Below, one piece after another: positions 41,892 through 50,791 of a stretch of DNA of 64,000 nt; position 1 is the stretch's first letter, and every line of letters starts with the position of its first letter. The notes under the pieces were generated by a model. It was not told where the DNA came from, did no database searches, and saw only the letters and a list, made by a program, of their open reading frames with translations. The stretch is from Candidatus Pantoea deserta (GTDB lineage Bacteria > Pseudomonadota > Gammaproteobacteria > Enterobacterales > Enterobacteriaceae), in contig NZ_RMVG01000003.1 in the NCBI RefSeq assembly GCF_003813865.1, forward strand, positions 62,001 through 126,000. The letters run 5' to 3'. A program made the position numbers and the translations under genes.

Positions 41892-43670
41892 ATGAGCATG
41901 AAAACCAGCGATTTCTTTGTGCAGCGGCTGAAAGCCTGGGGCGTAACCCGTATTTACGGCTATCCCGGCGACGGTATCAACGGCGTACTGGGAGCTATCC
42001 AGCGCGCTAACGAGAAGGGCGACGGGATCGAGTTTATTCAGGTGCGGCACGAAGAGATGGCCGCCTTTATGGCCGCCGGGCACGCCAAATTTACCGGCGA
42101 GCTGGGCGTTTGCCTCTCCACCGGCGGCCCAGGCGCAACCCATCTGCTCACAGGCCTGTATGACGCTAAAATGGATCACGCACCGGTGCTGGCTATTGCC
42201 GGTCAGGCTGAGGTGACGGCGCGCGGCGCAAGCTACCAGCAGGAGATGAATCTCGATCGCGTGTTTGCCGACGTGGCGAATTTCGTCCAGGAGGCTGCGG
42301 CCCCTGCGCAGATCCGGCATCTGATCGATCGCGGCGTGCGCATTGCGAAAGCGCAGAACGGCGTAGCGGTGGTGATCGTGCCGAAAGATATTCAGGACGA
42401 ACCCTGGGAAGCGCCGAAACATCTGCACGGCTTTACCCACTCTGGTCCCGGCTATCAGCGTCCCAAAGTGGTGCCCTATGAAGCCGATTTGCAGCGCGCC
42501 GCCGAGGTGCTCAACGCCGGGAAAAAAGTGGCCATCCTGATTGGCGCTGGCGCGCGCGAGGCGGCGGTGGAGGTGGTGCAGACCGCCAACGTGCTGGCGG
42601 CGGGCGTCGCCAAGGCGCTGCTGGGCAAAGATGTGCTGCCGGACGACGCGCCCTTTGTTACCGGCTCTATTGGCCTGCTCGGCACCAAACCCTCGTGGGA
42701 GCTGATGCAGAACTGCGATACGTTGCTGATGATCGGCAGCGGCTTCCCCTGGACCGAATTTCTGCCCGAAGAAGGCAAAGCGCGCGCGGTGCAGATTGAT
42801 ATCGATCCGGCGATGCTGGGGCTGCGCTATCCCTGCGAAGTGAACCTGCACGGCGACGCGGCGGAAACCTTGCGCGCGCTGCTGCCGCTGCTGGAGCACA
42901 AAGAGGACCGTAGCTGGCAGGAAGAGATCGCGGTGCAGGTGCGTGACTGGTGGAAGGTCATGGAAGATCGCGCTCATGCGCCCGCCAACCCGGTTAACCC
43001 GCAGCGCGTGGTGTGGGAGATGTCGCCGCAGCTGCCGGATAACGCTATTGTCACCTCGGATTCAGGCTCCTGCGCCAACTGGTTCGCCCGCGACTATCGC
43101 GTTAAGCAGGGGCAGCGCGCGTCGCTCTCCGGCGGGCTGGCCTGTATGGGCGCGGCGGTGCCTTATGCGATTGCCGCCAAATTCGCCCATCCCGATAAGC
43201 CGGTGGTGGCGCTGGTCGGAGACGGCGCAATGCAGATGAACAATATGGCGGAGCTGATCACCATCCAGAAATACTGGCAGCAGTGGCAGGATCCGCGCCT
43301 GATCGTCTGCGTGTTCAACAACCAGGATCTTAATCAGGTCACCTGGGAACAGCGGGTCATGGAGGGCAACGCGCGCTTTGAGGCGACGCAGCAGCTGCCG
43401 GACGTGCGCTACGCGCAGTTTGCCGAAACCCTGGGCTTGCAGGGCATCTTCGTCGATAACCCGGATGAGCTGGAGGACGCGTGGCGGCGCGCGCTGAGCG
43501 CCGATCGCCCGGTGGTGCTGGAGGTGAAAACCGATCCAGAAGTCGCTCCGCTGCCTCCGCACATCACCTTTAAACAGGCGAAAGCCTTTATGAGTTCCAT
43601 GGCGAAAGGCGATCGCGGCGCGGCGCAAATTATCAGCGACACCGCCAGCCAGCTGCTGCATAAGAAGTAG
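41892..43670 (+). CDS. Thiamine pyrophosphate enzyme, pyruvate oxidase (PoxB)-like
   Basis: 592 aa with the three-domain layout of POX/acetolactate synthase enzymes. IYGYPGDGINGVLGAIQ starts the Pyr domain, with the catalytic Glu in FIQVRHEEMAAFMA (about residues 49-62); the middle domain binds nucleotide; VVALVGDGAMQMNNMAEL in the PP domain is the GDG-N TPP/Mg motif. Strong Shine-Dalgarno CGAGGAGGCG precedes ATG 41892. Close relatives are annotated as pyruvate oxidase or thiamine-requiring proteins of unknown substrate. Which 2-oxoacid it takes is open; a link to the hydantoinase genes is positional only. Confidence 0.85.
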   Translation: MSMKTSDFFVQRLKAWGVTRIYGYPGDGINGVLGAIQRANEKGDGIEFIQVRHEEMAAFMAAGHAKFTGELGVCLSTGGPGATHLLTGLYDAKMDHAPVLAIAGQAEVTARGASYQQEMNLDRVFADVANFVQEAAAPAQIRHLIDRGVRIAKAQNGVAVVIVPKDIQDEPWEAPKHLHGFTHSGPGYQRPKVVPYEADLQRAAEVLNAGKKVAILIGAGAREAAVEVVQTANVLAAGVAKALLGKDVLPDDAPFVTGSIGLLGTKPSWELMQNCDTLLMIGSGFPWTEFLPEEGKARAVQIDIDPAMLGLRYPCEVNLHGDAAETLRALLPLLEHKEDRSWQEEIAVQVRDWWKVMEDRAHAPANPVNPQRVVWEMSPQLPDNAIVTSDSGSCANWFARDYRVKQGQRASLSGGLACMGAAVPYAIAAKFAHPDKPVVALVGDGAMQMNNMAELITIQKYWQQWQDPRLIVCVFNNQDLNQVTWEQRVMEGNARFEATQQLPDVRYAQFAETLGLQGIFVDNPDELEDAWRRALSADRPVVLEVKTDPEVAPLPPHITFKQAKAFMSSMAKGDRGAAQIISDTASQLLHKK

Positions 43671-43686
43671 GGCGCACACAGCGTTA

Positions 43687-43708
43687 AGCGGCCCACCAGC
43701 GGGCCGCT
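43687..43708. terminator. Hairpin after the TPP-enzyme gene
   Basis: AGCGGCCC-ACCAGC-GGGCCGCT is a perfect 8-bp stem, 16 bp after the stop. The downstream strand is C/T-rich but lacks a pure T run, so termination here is plausible but not certain. Confidence 0.5.
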
Positions 43709-43788
43709 ACTCTTACTCCTCTCTCTTCTCCCGGCCATCTGCGTCGGGACTCAGGCAATTCGCCGTAAATCATTTTTTGGAGCAAATC

Positions 43789-44631
43789 ATGGCTACAGAG
43801 AACAATCCGGTGTGGTTTATTTCAGGCTGCTCGACAGGTTTTGGACGCGAACTGGCGCAGCAGGCGATAGCGCGCGGCTTCAGGGTGGTGGTCACGGCGC
43901 GCGATACCGCGAAAGTGGCGGATCTGGTGGACGGTCAGAGCAACGCGCTGGCGGTGGCGCTGGATGTGACGCGTGCGGAGAGCATCGACAGCGCAGTGAA
44001 GGCGGCGCTGGAGAAATTCGGCACCATCGATGTGCTGGTGAATAACGCGGGGTATGGCTATCAAAGCTCGGTAGAAGAGGGAGAAGAGCAGGCCATCCGC
44101 GATCAGTTTGACGCCAATGTGTTCGGCCTGTTCGCCCTGACGCGCGCCGTGCTGCCCACCATGCGCCAGCAGCGCCGCGGTCATATTATTAATATCACCT
44201 CGGTCGCGGGCTTTATCGGCTTCGCCAGCTCAGGCTACTATTCGGCCAGCAAACACGCGGTCGAGGGCTGGTCCGATTCGCTGGCGGTGGAAACCGCCTC
44301 GCTTGGCATCCATGTCACCTGCGTCGAGCCAGGTCCGTTCCGTACCGACTGGGCGGGGCGCTCGCTGCATCAGACGCCGAGCAGGCTGCCGGAGTACGCC
44401 GAAACCGCGGCGGCGCGCATGAAGGCCACCTCGGAGTACAGCGGCACGCAAAAAGGCGATCCGGCGCGCGCGGCGCAGGCGATGATTGCCATTACCGAGC
44501 ACAGTAATCCGCCGCGCCATCTGGTGATGGGCGCGTGGGGCTATGATGCGGTAACGGCGAAGCTCAAAGAGCGTCTGGCGCAGATCGAAGCCTGGAAGCA
44601 GACGTCCGTCGAGACCGATTTCCCGGAGTAA
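43789..44631 (+). CDS. Short-chain dehydrogenase/reductase (SDR)
   Basis: 280 aa from ATG 43789; TTG at 43777 in frame is unlikely. Classical SDR: cofactor motif FISGCSTGFGRELAQ near residues 10-24, LVNNAGYG at about 84-91, catalytic Ser in ITSVAGFIGFASS and YYSASKHAVEGW (YxxxK). The C-terminal part with PGPFRTDWAGRSL matches the oxidoreductase group commonly annotated after YbbO-like or NADP-retinol dehydrogenase-like proteins. It lies 118 bp after the TPP-enzyme gene and is a likely independent unit. Substrate unknown. Confidence 0.88.
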   Translation: MATENNPVWFISGCSTGFGRELAQQAIARGFRVVVTARDTAKVADLVDGQSNALAVALDVTRAESIDSAVKAALEKFGTIDVLVNNAGYGYQSSVEEGEEQAIRDQFDANVFGLFALTRAVLPTMRQQRRGHIINITSVAGFIGFASSGYYSASKHAVEGWSDSLAVETASLGIHVTCVEPGPFRTDWAGRSLHQTPSRLPEYAETAAARMKATSEYSGTQKGDPARAAQAMIAITEHSNPPRHLVMGAWGYDAVTAKLKERLAQIEAWKQTSVETDFPE

Positions 44632-44639
44632 TTTCACCG

Positions 44640-44660
44640 GCGCGCTGGCTCGCAGCGCGC
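44640..44660. terminator. Hairpin between convergent SDR and GGDEF-EAL genes
   Basis: GCGCGCTG-GCTCG-CAGCGCGC is a perfect 8-bp GC-rich stem in the 55-bp convergent gap. It lacks a long T-run on either side; a bidirectional transcription barrier is a reasonable guess. Confidence 0.4.
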
Positions 44661-44686
44661 GTTATTGCCCCTGTCGCCTCCCGTCC

Positions 44687-46843
44687 TTAGCGCATCCAGT
44701 CGCCCAGCCGCTCAAAGGGGATCGCTTTGCTGAACAGGTAGCCCTGGAGCTGATTGCAGCCCGCATCGGCCAGCGCGCTCATCTGCCCTGGCGTTTCCAC
44801 GCCTTCCGCCGTGACCGTCAGCCCCATGGCATGCCCCAGCTTCACTACGGATTCGATAATCGCGACGGAGTTATCCGCTACGCCCAGCGACTGGGTAAAA
44901 GAGCGGTCGATTTTGATCTTGTCGACCGGGAAGGTGCTGAGGTAGTTAAGGCTGGAGTAGCCGGTGCCGAAATCGTCCAGCGCGATGCGAAACCCCGCCT
45001 CGCGCAAGGCGATAATGATGGCGCGCGCCTCATGCTCATCTTCAATCAGCACCCCTTCGGTGATCTCCAGCTCGATACGCTGAGGATCGCCGCCGCTTTC
45101 ACGCACGATCTCCGTCATGCGGGCGACAAAGCCGGTGGCGCGAAACTGCACCGGGGAGACGTTAACCGCCACCATCAAATCCGGGAAGCGCTGCTGGGTC
45201 AGACAGGCTTCGCGCAGCACCCATTCGCCCAGCGGAATAATCAGCCCGGTCTCCTCCGCGATGGCGATAAAGTCGCCTGGCGCAATGGCGCCGCGCGTCG
45301 GATGATCCCAGCGCAGCAGCGCCTCCACGCCCACCATATTTTTGCCGTCAATATCCATCAGCGGCTGATACCACACCGCCAGCCCGCTGTAGCTCTGGAG
45401 CGCAACGCGCAGGTCGGCGGCAATGTTCTGCCGCGTGCGGATCGACTCATCCATGACTCGCTCGAACTGGCGATATTTGCCGCGCCCGCTGCTTTTGGCC
45501 TCATACAGCGCAATATCGGCTTTACGCACCAGCTCCAGCCGATCCAGTCCGTCTTTCGGCGCTAATACCAGTCCGATGCTGGCTCCGCTCCATACCTCGC
45601 CGCCGGAGAGCGCAAAGGGCTGGCTGAGGGTGTCGAGGATACGCTGCGCCAGCGCCTGTACCTGACCGATATTGTCCACCTCTGACATCACCACGATAAA
45701 TTCATCGCCGCCGATGCGTCCTACGGTATCGCTGGCGCGCACCAGCGCGGAAAGGCGCTGCGCTACCGCGATAATCAATTCATCGCCGGCGTGATGGCCA
45801 TGGGTATCGTTAATGTTTTTAAAGCGATCAAGGTCGATCAGCAGCAGCGCCACGCGCTGTTCATGACGCGTCGCCTGCGCCAGCGCCTGGGTCAGGCGCT
45901 CCTCCACCAGCGCGCGATTCGGCAGCCCCGTCAGTACGTCGTGAAAGGCGAGATGCAGCGCCTGGGCTTCGCTGGCGCCGAGCTTCAGCATCGACTGCGA
46001 CAGGTTCAGGGATGACGTCCACAGGCGGCGCACCATATAAAAACAGAGCAGCATCACCACCAGCACCGCAACGCCGGTTGACGGCCCGATGGCGCGCAGC
46101 ATCTGCGCGCCGGGGCGCATCGGGTCCCAGTTGATATAACCGACGCCTTCGCCCTGCTGTGAGGTCAACAGAAAACGCGCAGGCGCATCGGGCGGCGCGC
46201 TGAGGTCAGAGAAGTGCAGTCCTTTTAGCTGGCTGCGATCGGACAGGCCGGCGAGATAGCCATCATCGAGAAATTTCAGGCCGACCAGCCTGAATTGCGC
46301 CGCGTCGCGGCCAATATCGCCGATCGCCAGCGCGGCCGCGCGGCCTTCAACGCGCGCAAAATCGGCCTCTTCCTGCTGCGTATGTCTGCGCAGCAGAGCG
46401 CTGCTTAACACCGCCTGTACGACAGGATCGGCGGCGGGCGCGTCCAGCGGCTCTCCGTTGCGCCACGCCTGCACCGGATGGTTGTCGCTGTCCAGCACCA
46501 TGATCAGCTGATGGCCGAACATGTCATACAGCCAGTGGCCCACATTATCGTTTAGCCAGCGCAGATCCGCCTGCGCGGTGCTGAGGTGCGTTTCCAGCGG
46601 TTCCCAGCGCGACAGGCTGCGCAGCTGACGCTGATGTTCCGCCAGGCTCTGGCTGAATGAGGCCTCAATCATGCGCTGCTGCTGCGCTTTCGCCTCCTGA
46701 TTCGTCAGCGTCGTGCCGAGAAAAAGCGCGGTGCCGGCACCGATAAAGGTCAGCAGCAGGATCGCCACCAGCGGCAGGAGGACTTCGCGAATAAAGCTGC
46801 GGCGAAAACCGGCAGAAAGTTTGACGCTGTTAATCATTTTCAT
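44687..46843 (-). CDS. Membrane-bound GGDEF-EAL cyclic-di-GMP protein with periplasmic CHASE4-like sensor
   Basis: 718 aa. TM1 about 20-42, a roughly 210-residue periplasmic sensor of CHASE4 type (LSRWEPLETHLSTAQADLRW, WLYDMFGHQLIMVLD), TM2 about 252-275, then GGDEF and EAL domains. GGDEF is intact near residue 379 (IGGDEFIV). The EAL domain is also complete: EALLRW near 508, ELEITEGVLIED, LDDFGTGYSSL, KIKIDRSF and AEGVET. Both synthase and phosphodiesterase activity are thus possible; proteins of this layout often act as phosphodiesterases with a regulatory GGDEF. It has no operon partner, and its signal is unknown. Confidence 0.92.
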   Translation of the reverse strand: MKMINSVKLSAGFRRSFIREVLLPLVAILLLTFIGAGTALFLGTTLTNQEAKAQQQRMIEASFSQSLAEHQRQLRSLSRWEPLETHLSTAQADLRWLNDNVGHWLYDMFGHQLIMVLDSDNHPVQAWRNGEPLDAPAADPVVQAVLSSALLRRHTQQEEADFARVEGRAAALAIGDIGRDAAQFRLVGLKFLDDGYLAGLSDRSQLKGLHFSDLSAPPDAPARFLLTSQQGEGVGYINWDPMRPGAQMLRAIGPSTGVAVLVVMLLCFYMVRRLWTSSLNLSQSMLKLGASEAQALHLAFHDVLTGLPNRALVEERLTQALAQATRHEQRVALLLIDLDRFKNINDTHGHHAGDELIIAVAQRLSALVRASDTVGRIGGDEFIVVMSEVDNIGQVQALAQRILDTLSQPFALSGGEVWSGASIGLVLAPKDGLDRLELVRKADIALYEAKSSGRGKYRQFERVMDESIRTRQNIAADLRVALQSYSGLAVWYQPLMDIDGKNMVGVEALLRWDHPTRGAIAPGDFIAIAEETGLIIPLGEWVLREACLTQQRFPDLMVAVNVSPVQFRATGFVARMTEIVRESGGDPQRIELEITEGVLIEDEHEARAIIIALREAGFRIALDDFGTGYSSLNYLSTFPVDKIKIDRSFTQSLGVADNSVAIIESVVKLGHAMGLTVTAEGVETPGQMSALADAGCNQLQGYLFSKAIPFERLGDWMR

Positions 46844-47018
46844 TTTTCACGTAACAAGGATGTGTCAGTTAATAAGCTAGCAGAAATCCACTGTCCTGCA
46901 TCGGCATTGAAGCGCAGGCTTATCACTGAAAATTCGCTAAAAAATCTCTGCCGTTTCGTTCGCAAGACTCTTCAGTCAGGCTAATCAAAGCCGTGGTCAG
47001 GGAAAAGGCGCAAGGGCA

Positions 47019-47058
47019 AATTCATCGGCGCGTCACTGCGCGGTCACCGTTCTGTCAT
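47019..47058 (+). promoter_or_regulatory. Tandem Pho boxes upstream of phnF
   Basis: Four half-sites ending in TCAT or TCAC start exactly 11 nt apart: AATTCAT (47019), GCGTCAC (47030), CGGTCAC (47041) and CTGTCAT (47052). PhoB binds direct repeats of CTGTCAT with this period. They lie 79-118 bp before phnF, placing the C-P lyase genes in the phosphate-starvation regulon. Confidence 0.8.
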
Positions 47059-47136
47059 CTGTAACGCTCAAGGTAGTCCCCATCACGCAGCCGGTATGGC
47101 TGCATTCGCCACCTGTTTCCGGTTGAGGTTTCGATC

Positions 47137-47865
47137 ATGACAGAGATGTCCAGACATCCGACCACGGTTTACCAGGCCGTCGCCGCGCAGCTCGAACAAA
47201 CGCTGCGGGAGAACTACCGCAGCGGCGACTATCTGCCTTCCGAACAGCAGCTGGCCGAACGCTATGAGGTGAATCGCCATACGCTGCGGCGAGCGGTCGA
47301 TGAGCTGGTCAATAAGGGGCTGCTACAGCGCCGCCACGGCGTCGGCATCCTGGTGCTGATGCGCCCTTATGACTATCCGCTGCATGCGCAGGCTCGCTTT
47401 AGCCAGAACCTGCTGGAGCAGGGGAGCCATCCCACCAGCGAGCGGCTGCTGGCGGTATTGCGTCCAGCCAGCGCCGATGTGGCCAGCGCGCTGGGCGTCG
47501 CCGAGGGGGAAAATATTATTCACTTGCGCACCCTGCGCCGCGCGAACGGCGTGCCGGTGTGCGTAATCAACCACTATTTGCCCGATTTGCGCTGGTGGCC
47601 AGCGCTACAGCACTTCAGCAGCGGCTCGCTGCACGATTTTCTGTTGCAGCGCGGCGGCCATCAGCTGGTGCGCAGTCAGACGCGCATCAGCACGCGGCGC
47701 GCGCAGGCCAAAGAGTGCCGCCTGCTGGAGATTGCGCTGCATGCGCCGCTGCTCTGCGTGCGTACCCTGAATAAAACCCGCGACGGCGCGCTGGCGGAAT
47801 ACTCCGTCAGTCTGACGCGCGGCGACATGATCGAACTGACCCTGGAGCATGAATGGAAAGCTTAA
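47137..47865 (+). CDS. phnF: PhnF, GntR-family regulator of phosphonate metabolism
   Basis: 242 aa. The N-terminal GntR winged helix is seen in YRSGDYLPSEQQLAERYEVN and RHTLRRAVDELVNKGLL (about 28-66); a UTRA ligand domain follows (RLLAVLRPASADVASALG and the conserved LRTLRRANGVPVCV). PhnF is found at the head of C-P lyase operons as a local repressor. Here it is the first gene of phnFGHIJKLMNP behind two Pho boxes and overlaps phnG by 13 bp. In E. coli phnF lies downstream of phnCDE, so the order differs. Confidence 0.93.
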   Translation: MTEMSRHPTTVYQAVAAQLEQTLRENYRSGDYLPSEQQLAERYEVNRHTLRRAVDELVNKGLLQRRHGVGILVLMRPYDYPLHAQARFSQNLLEQGSHPTSERLLAVLRPASADVASALGVAEGENIIHLRTLRRANGVPVCVINHYLPDLRWWPALQHFSSGSLHDFLLQRGGHQLVRSQTRISTRRAQAKECRLLEIALHAPLLCVRTLNKTRDGALAEYSVSLTRGDMIELTLEHEWKA

Positions 47866-48299
47866 CGCAACGGCAGCACTGGTTGTCAGTGCTGGCGCAC
47901 AGCAGCGCCACGGCGCTGGCGCAGCACTGGCAGGCGCTGCATCTCGCGCCGCGATTTTCTCTGATCCGCCCGGCGGAAATCGGGCTGACGCGGCTGATGG
48001 CGCGCATGGGCGCCAGCGGCAGTCGCTTTGTGATGGGCGACGCCACCGTGACGCGCGCCGTGGTGCAGCTGGAGGATGGCACGCTCGGCTACAGCTACGT
48101 GCTGGGCCGCGACAAAGCGCACGCCGAATGCTGCGCCCTGATTGACGCCCTGTTACAGCAGCCGCAGACCCACGCCCTGCTGACGCAGAAAATAATCACG
48201 CCGCTGGCGGCTCTGCGCGAGGAGCAGCGCCAGCTGCGCGCCCGCGAGATCGCCAGCTCGAAAGTGGATTTCTTTACGCTGGTACGCGGAGATAACTGA
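47853..48299 (+). CDS. phnG: PhnG, C-P lyase complex subunit
   Basis: 148 aa, normal PhnG length. Recognised by position and by segments such as PAEIGLTRLMARMGASGSRF, FVMGDATVTRAVVQLEDGTL and GRDKAHAECCALIDALL. PhnG is part of the PhnGHIJ core complex, and with PhnH and PhnL assists PhnI in attaching alkylphosphonate to the ribose of ATP. It is translationally coupled to both neighbours. Confidence 0.95.
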   Translation: MESLTQRQHWLSVLAHSSATALAQHWQALHLAPRFSLIRPAEIGLTRLMARMGASGSRFVMGDATVTRAVVQLEDGTLGYSYVLGRDKAHAECCALIDALLQQPQTHALLTQKIITPLAALREEQRQLRAREIASSKVDFFTLVRGDN

Positions 48300-48874
48300 T
48301 GACTTTACTGGCAAGTTTTAACCATCCGGTGGCCGATGCGCAGCGCGCGTTCCGCCGCATCCTGAAAGCGATGAGCGAGCCGGGCGTCATGGTGTCGCTG
48401 CCGCTGACGCAGGGCTGGGGCACGCTGTCGCCCGCCGCGACCGCCGTGCTGCTGACGCTGGTGGATCAGGAAAGCCCGCTGTGGATCGATCCGCAGATGG
48501 ATAACGACACGCTGCGCAGTAATCTGCGCTTTCATACCGGCGCGCCGCTCCGCGATCGCCGCGATGCCCCTTTTGCCCTGAGCCAGGCCGCCAGTCAGCC
48601 CTGTCCATCGGACTTCGCGGCAGGTGATAACTTCGCGCCGGAGAAAAGCACCACCCTGATTATCGAGCTGCCGTCACTGAATGGCGGTCTGACGCTGCGC
48701 CTCTCCGGACCGGGCCTGCGCGAGCCGCGCGCCATTGCGCCGCAGCTGCCGGAGAGCGTGCTGGCCTACCTGCGCAACCGGCCGCATCCCTTTCCCCAGG
48801 GCGTCGATCTGATTTTTACCTGCGGCGAAGCGATGATGGCGCTGCCGCGCACCACTGACGTGGAGGTGTGCTGA
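48299..48874 (+). CDS. phnH: PhnH, C-P lyase complex subunit
   Basis: 191 aa. The N-terminus ADAQRAFRRILKAMSEPG is the conserved start of PhnH, and LIFTCGEAMMALPRTT its conserved end. PhnH binds PhnJ and the core and is needed for alkylphosphonate-nucleoside formation. One-base TGATG junctions couple it to phnG and phnI. Confidence 0.95.
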   Translation: MTLLASFNHPVADAQRAFRRILKAMSEPGVMVSLPLTQGWGTLSPAATAVLLTLVDQESPLWIDPQMDNDTLRSNLRFHTGAPLRDRRDAPFALSQAASQPCPSDFAAGDNFAPEKSTTLIIELPSLNGGLTLRLSGPGLREPRAIAPQLPESVLAYLRNRPHPFPQGVDLIFTCGEAMMALPRTTDVEVC

Positions 48875-49950
48875 TGTATGTCGCGGTTAAAGGAGGCGAG
48901 AAGGCGATCGCCAACGCCCATCGGCTTCAGGCCGACCTGCGGCGCGGCGATCGCGACGTGGCGGAGCTGGGCTGCGATCAGGTGGCGCAGCAGCTTGGGC
49001 TGGCCGTGGACCGCGTGATGACCGAAGGCGGCATCTACGATCCTGAGCTGGCGGCGCTGGCGATTAAACAGGCCAGCGGCGATCTGGTTGAAGCGATTTT
49101 TCTGCTGCGCGCCTACCGCACTACGCTGCCGCGCCTTGCCGACAGCGCGCCGCTGGCGACCGACAATATGCGCCTCGAACGCCGCATTTCCGCCGTCTAT
49201 AAAGACCTGCCCGGCGGCCAGGTGCTTGGTCCGACCTGTGACTACAGCCATCGCCTGCTGGATTTTACGCTGCTGGCTAACGGCGAGACCCCGCCCGCGC
49301 CGCGCGCCGACGAGGCGCAGGTCACGCACAGCCCGCATATGTTCACCCTGATGAGCGACGAAGGGCTGGCGGCGCGTGAAACCGACGACGGCAGCGAGCC
49401 GGTTGATATTACGCGCGAACCCATGACGTTTCCGGCGTCGCGCGCGGCGCGTCTGCAACAGCTGGCGCGTGGCGACGAGGGCTTTTTGCTGGCGCTCGGC
49501 TACGCCACCCAGCGCGGCTATGGCCGCACCCACCCGTTCGCTGGCGAGATCCGCACCGGCTACCTCAGCGTCAGCCTATGCCCGGAAGAGATCGGCTTCG
49601 AGCTGGAAATCGGCGAAGTGCTGCTGACCGAATGCGAGATGGTTAACGGGTTTACGACCCAGGGCGAAGAGGCGCCGCATTTTACGCGCGGCTATGGCCT
49701 GGTGTTTGGCCGCGCCGAACGCAAGGCGATGGCGATGGCGCTGGTGGATCGCGCGCTGCAAACCCGCGAACACGACGAACGCATCACCAGCCCTGCGCAG
49801 GACGAAGAGTTCGTGCTGGCGCACGCCGATAACGTGGAAGCCGCCGGCTTTGTTTCTCACCTTAAACTGCCGCACTACGTCGATTTTCAGGCGGAGCTGG
49901 CGCTGCTGAAGCGCCTGCGTCAGGACCATCAGGAGCGCAACCATGGCTGA
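48874..49950 (+). CDS. phnI: PhnI, C-P lyase core / nucleosidase subunit
   Basis: 358 aa. MYVAVKGGEKAI is identical to the start of E. coli PhnI, fixing ATG 48874 (a GTG two codons earlier is ignored). Other conserved blocks: LAVDRVMTEGGIYD, IFLLRAYRTTLPRL, LERRISAVYKDLPGGQ and HFTRGYGLVFGRAERKAMAM. PhnI replaces adenine of ATP with the phosphonate with help from PhnG, PhnH and PhnL. Overlaps phnJ by 8 bp. Confidence 0.97.
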   Translation: MYVAVKGGEKAIANAHRLQADLRRGDRDVAELGCDQVAQQLGLAVDRVMTEGGIYDPELAALAIKQASGDLVEAIFLLRAYRTTLPRLADSAPLATDNMRLERRISAVYKDLPGGQVLGPTCDYSHRLLDFTLLANGETPPAPRADEAQVTHSPHMFTLMSDEGLAARETDDGSEPVDITREPMTFPASRAARLQQLARGDEGFLLALGYATQRGYGRTHPFAGEIRTGYLSVSLCPEEIGFELEIGEVLLTECEMVNGFTTQGEEAPHFTRGYGLVFGRAERKAMAMALVDRALQTREHDERITSPAQDEEFVLAHADNVEAAGFVSHLKLPHYVDFQAELALLKRLRQDHQERNHG

Positions 49951-50791
49951 GCTGACCGGCTATAACCCTGGCTATCTCGACGAGCAGACCAAACGCGCCA
50001 TCCGCCGCGCCATCTTAAAAGCCGTGGCGATTCCGGGCTATCAGGTGCCGTTCGCCGGACGCGAGATGCCGATGCCCTACGGCTGGGGCACCGGCGGCAT
50101 TCAGATCACCGCCAGCGTGATCGGCGATGCCGATGTGCTGAAAGTGATCGATCAGGGGGCGGACGACACCACGAATGCGGTTTCAATCCGCCACTTCTTC
50201 CGGCGCGTCAGCGGCGCGGCGACCACGGAACGCACCCGCGACGCCACCCTGATCCAGACGCGCCACCGCATCCCGGAGACGCCGCTGGAAGAGGATCAAA
50301 TCCTGATTTTTCAGGTGCCGATCCCGGAGCCGCTGCGTTTTATTGAACCGCGCGAAACCGAAACGCGCACCATGCACGCGCTGGAGGAGTATGGCGTGAT
50401 GCAGGTGAAGCTGTATGAGGATATTGCGCGCTATGGCCATATCGCGACTACCTACGCCTATCCGGTAAAGGTCAACGATCGCTACGTGATGGACCCGTCG
50501 CCGATCCCTAAATTCGATAATCCGAAAATGCATATGACGCCCGCGCTTCAGCTGTTCGGCGCTGGCCGTGAGAAGCGCATTTATGCGCTGCCGCCCTATA
50601 CCAAAGTCGAAAGCCTCGATTTCGACGATCACCCTTTTACCGTGCAGGAGTGGGACGAACCCTGCGCGCTGTGCGGCTCGCGCCACAGCTATCTCGACGA
50701 AGTGGTGATGGACGATCGGGGCACGCGCCTGTTCGTCTGCTCCGACACCGACTTTTGCCATCAGCAGCAGGAACAGCAACATGCACAGTGA
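49943..50791 (+). CDS. phnJ: PhnJ, radical-SAM carbon-phosphorus lyase
   Basis: 282 aa. All residues known to matter in E. coli PhnJ are here at the same numbers: Cys241, Cys244 and Cys266 for the 4Fe-4S cluster (CALC... FVC), Cys272 (DFCHQ) for the thiyl radical, and Gly32 (IPGYQ) for the glycyl radical. The enzyme cleaves the C-P bond of ribose-phosphonate phosphate, giving the alkane and a cyclic ribose phosphate. Catalysis should therefore be functional. Overlaps phnI by 8 bp and phnK by 11 bp. Confidence 0.97.
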   Translation: MAELTGYNPGYLDEQTKRAIRRAILKAVAIPGYQVPFAGREMPMPYGWGTGGIQITASVIGDADVLKVIDQGADDTTNAVSIRHFFRRVSGAATTERTRDATLIQTRHRIPETPLEEDQILIFQVPIPEPLRFIEPRETETRTMHALEEYGVMQVKLYEDIARYGHIATTYAYPVKVNDRYVMDPSPIPKFDNPKMHMTPALQLFGAGREKRIYALPPYTKVESLDFDDHPFTVQEWDEPCALCGSRHSYLDEVVMDDRGTRLFVCSDTDFCHQQQEQQHAQ

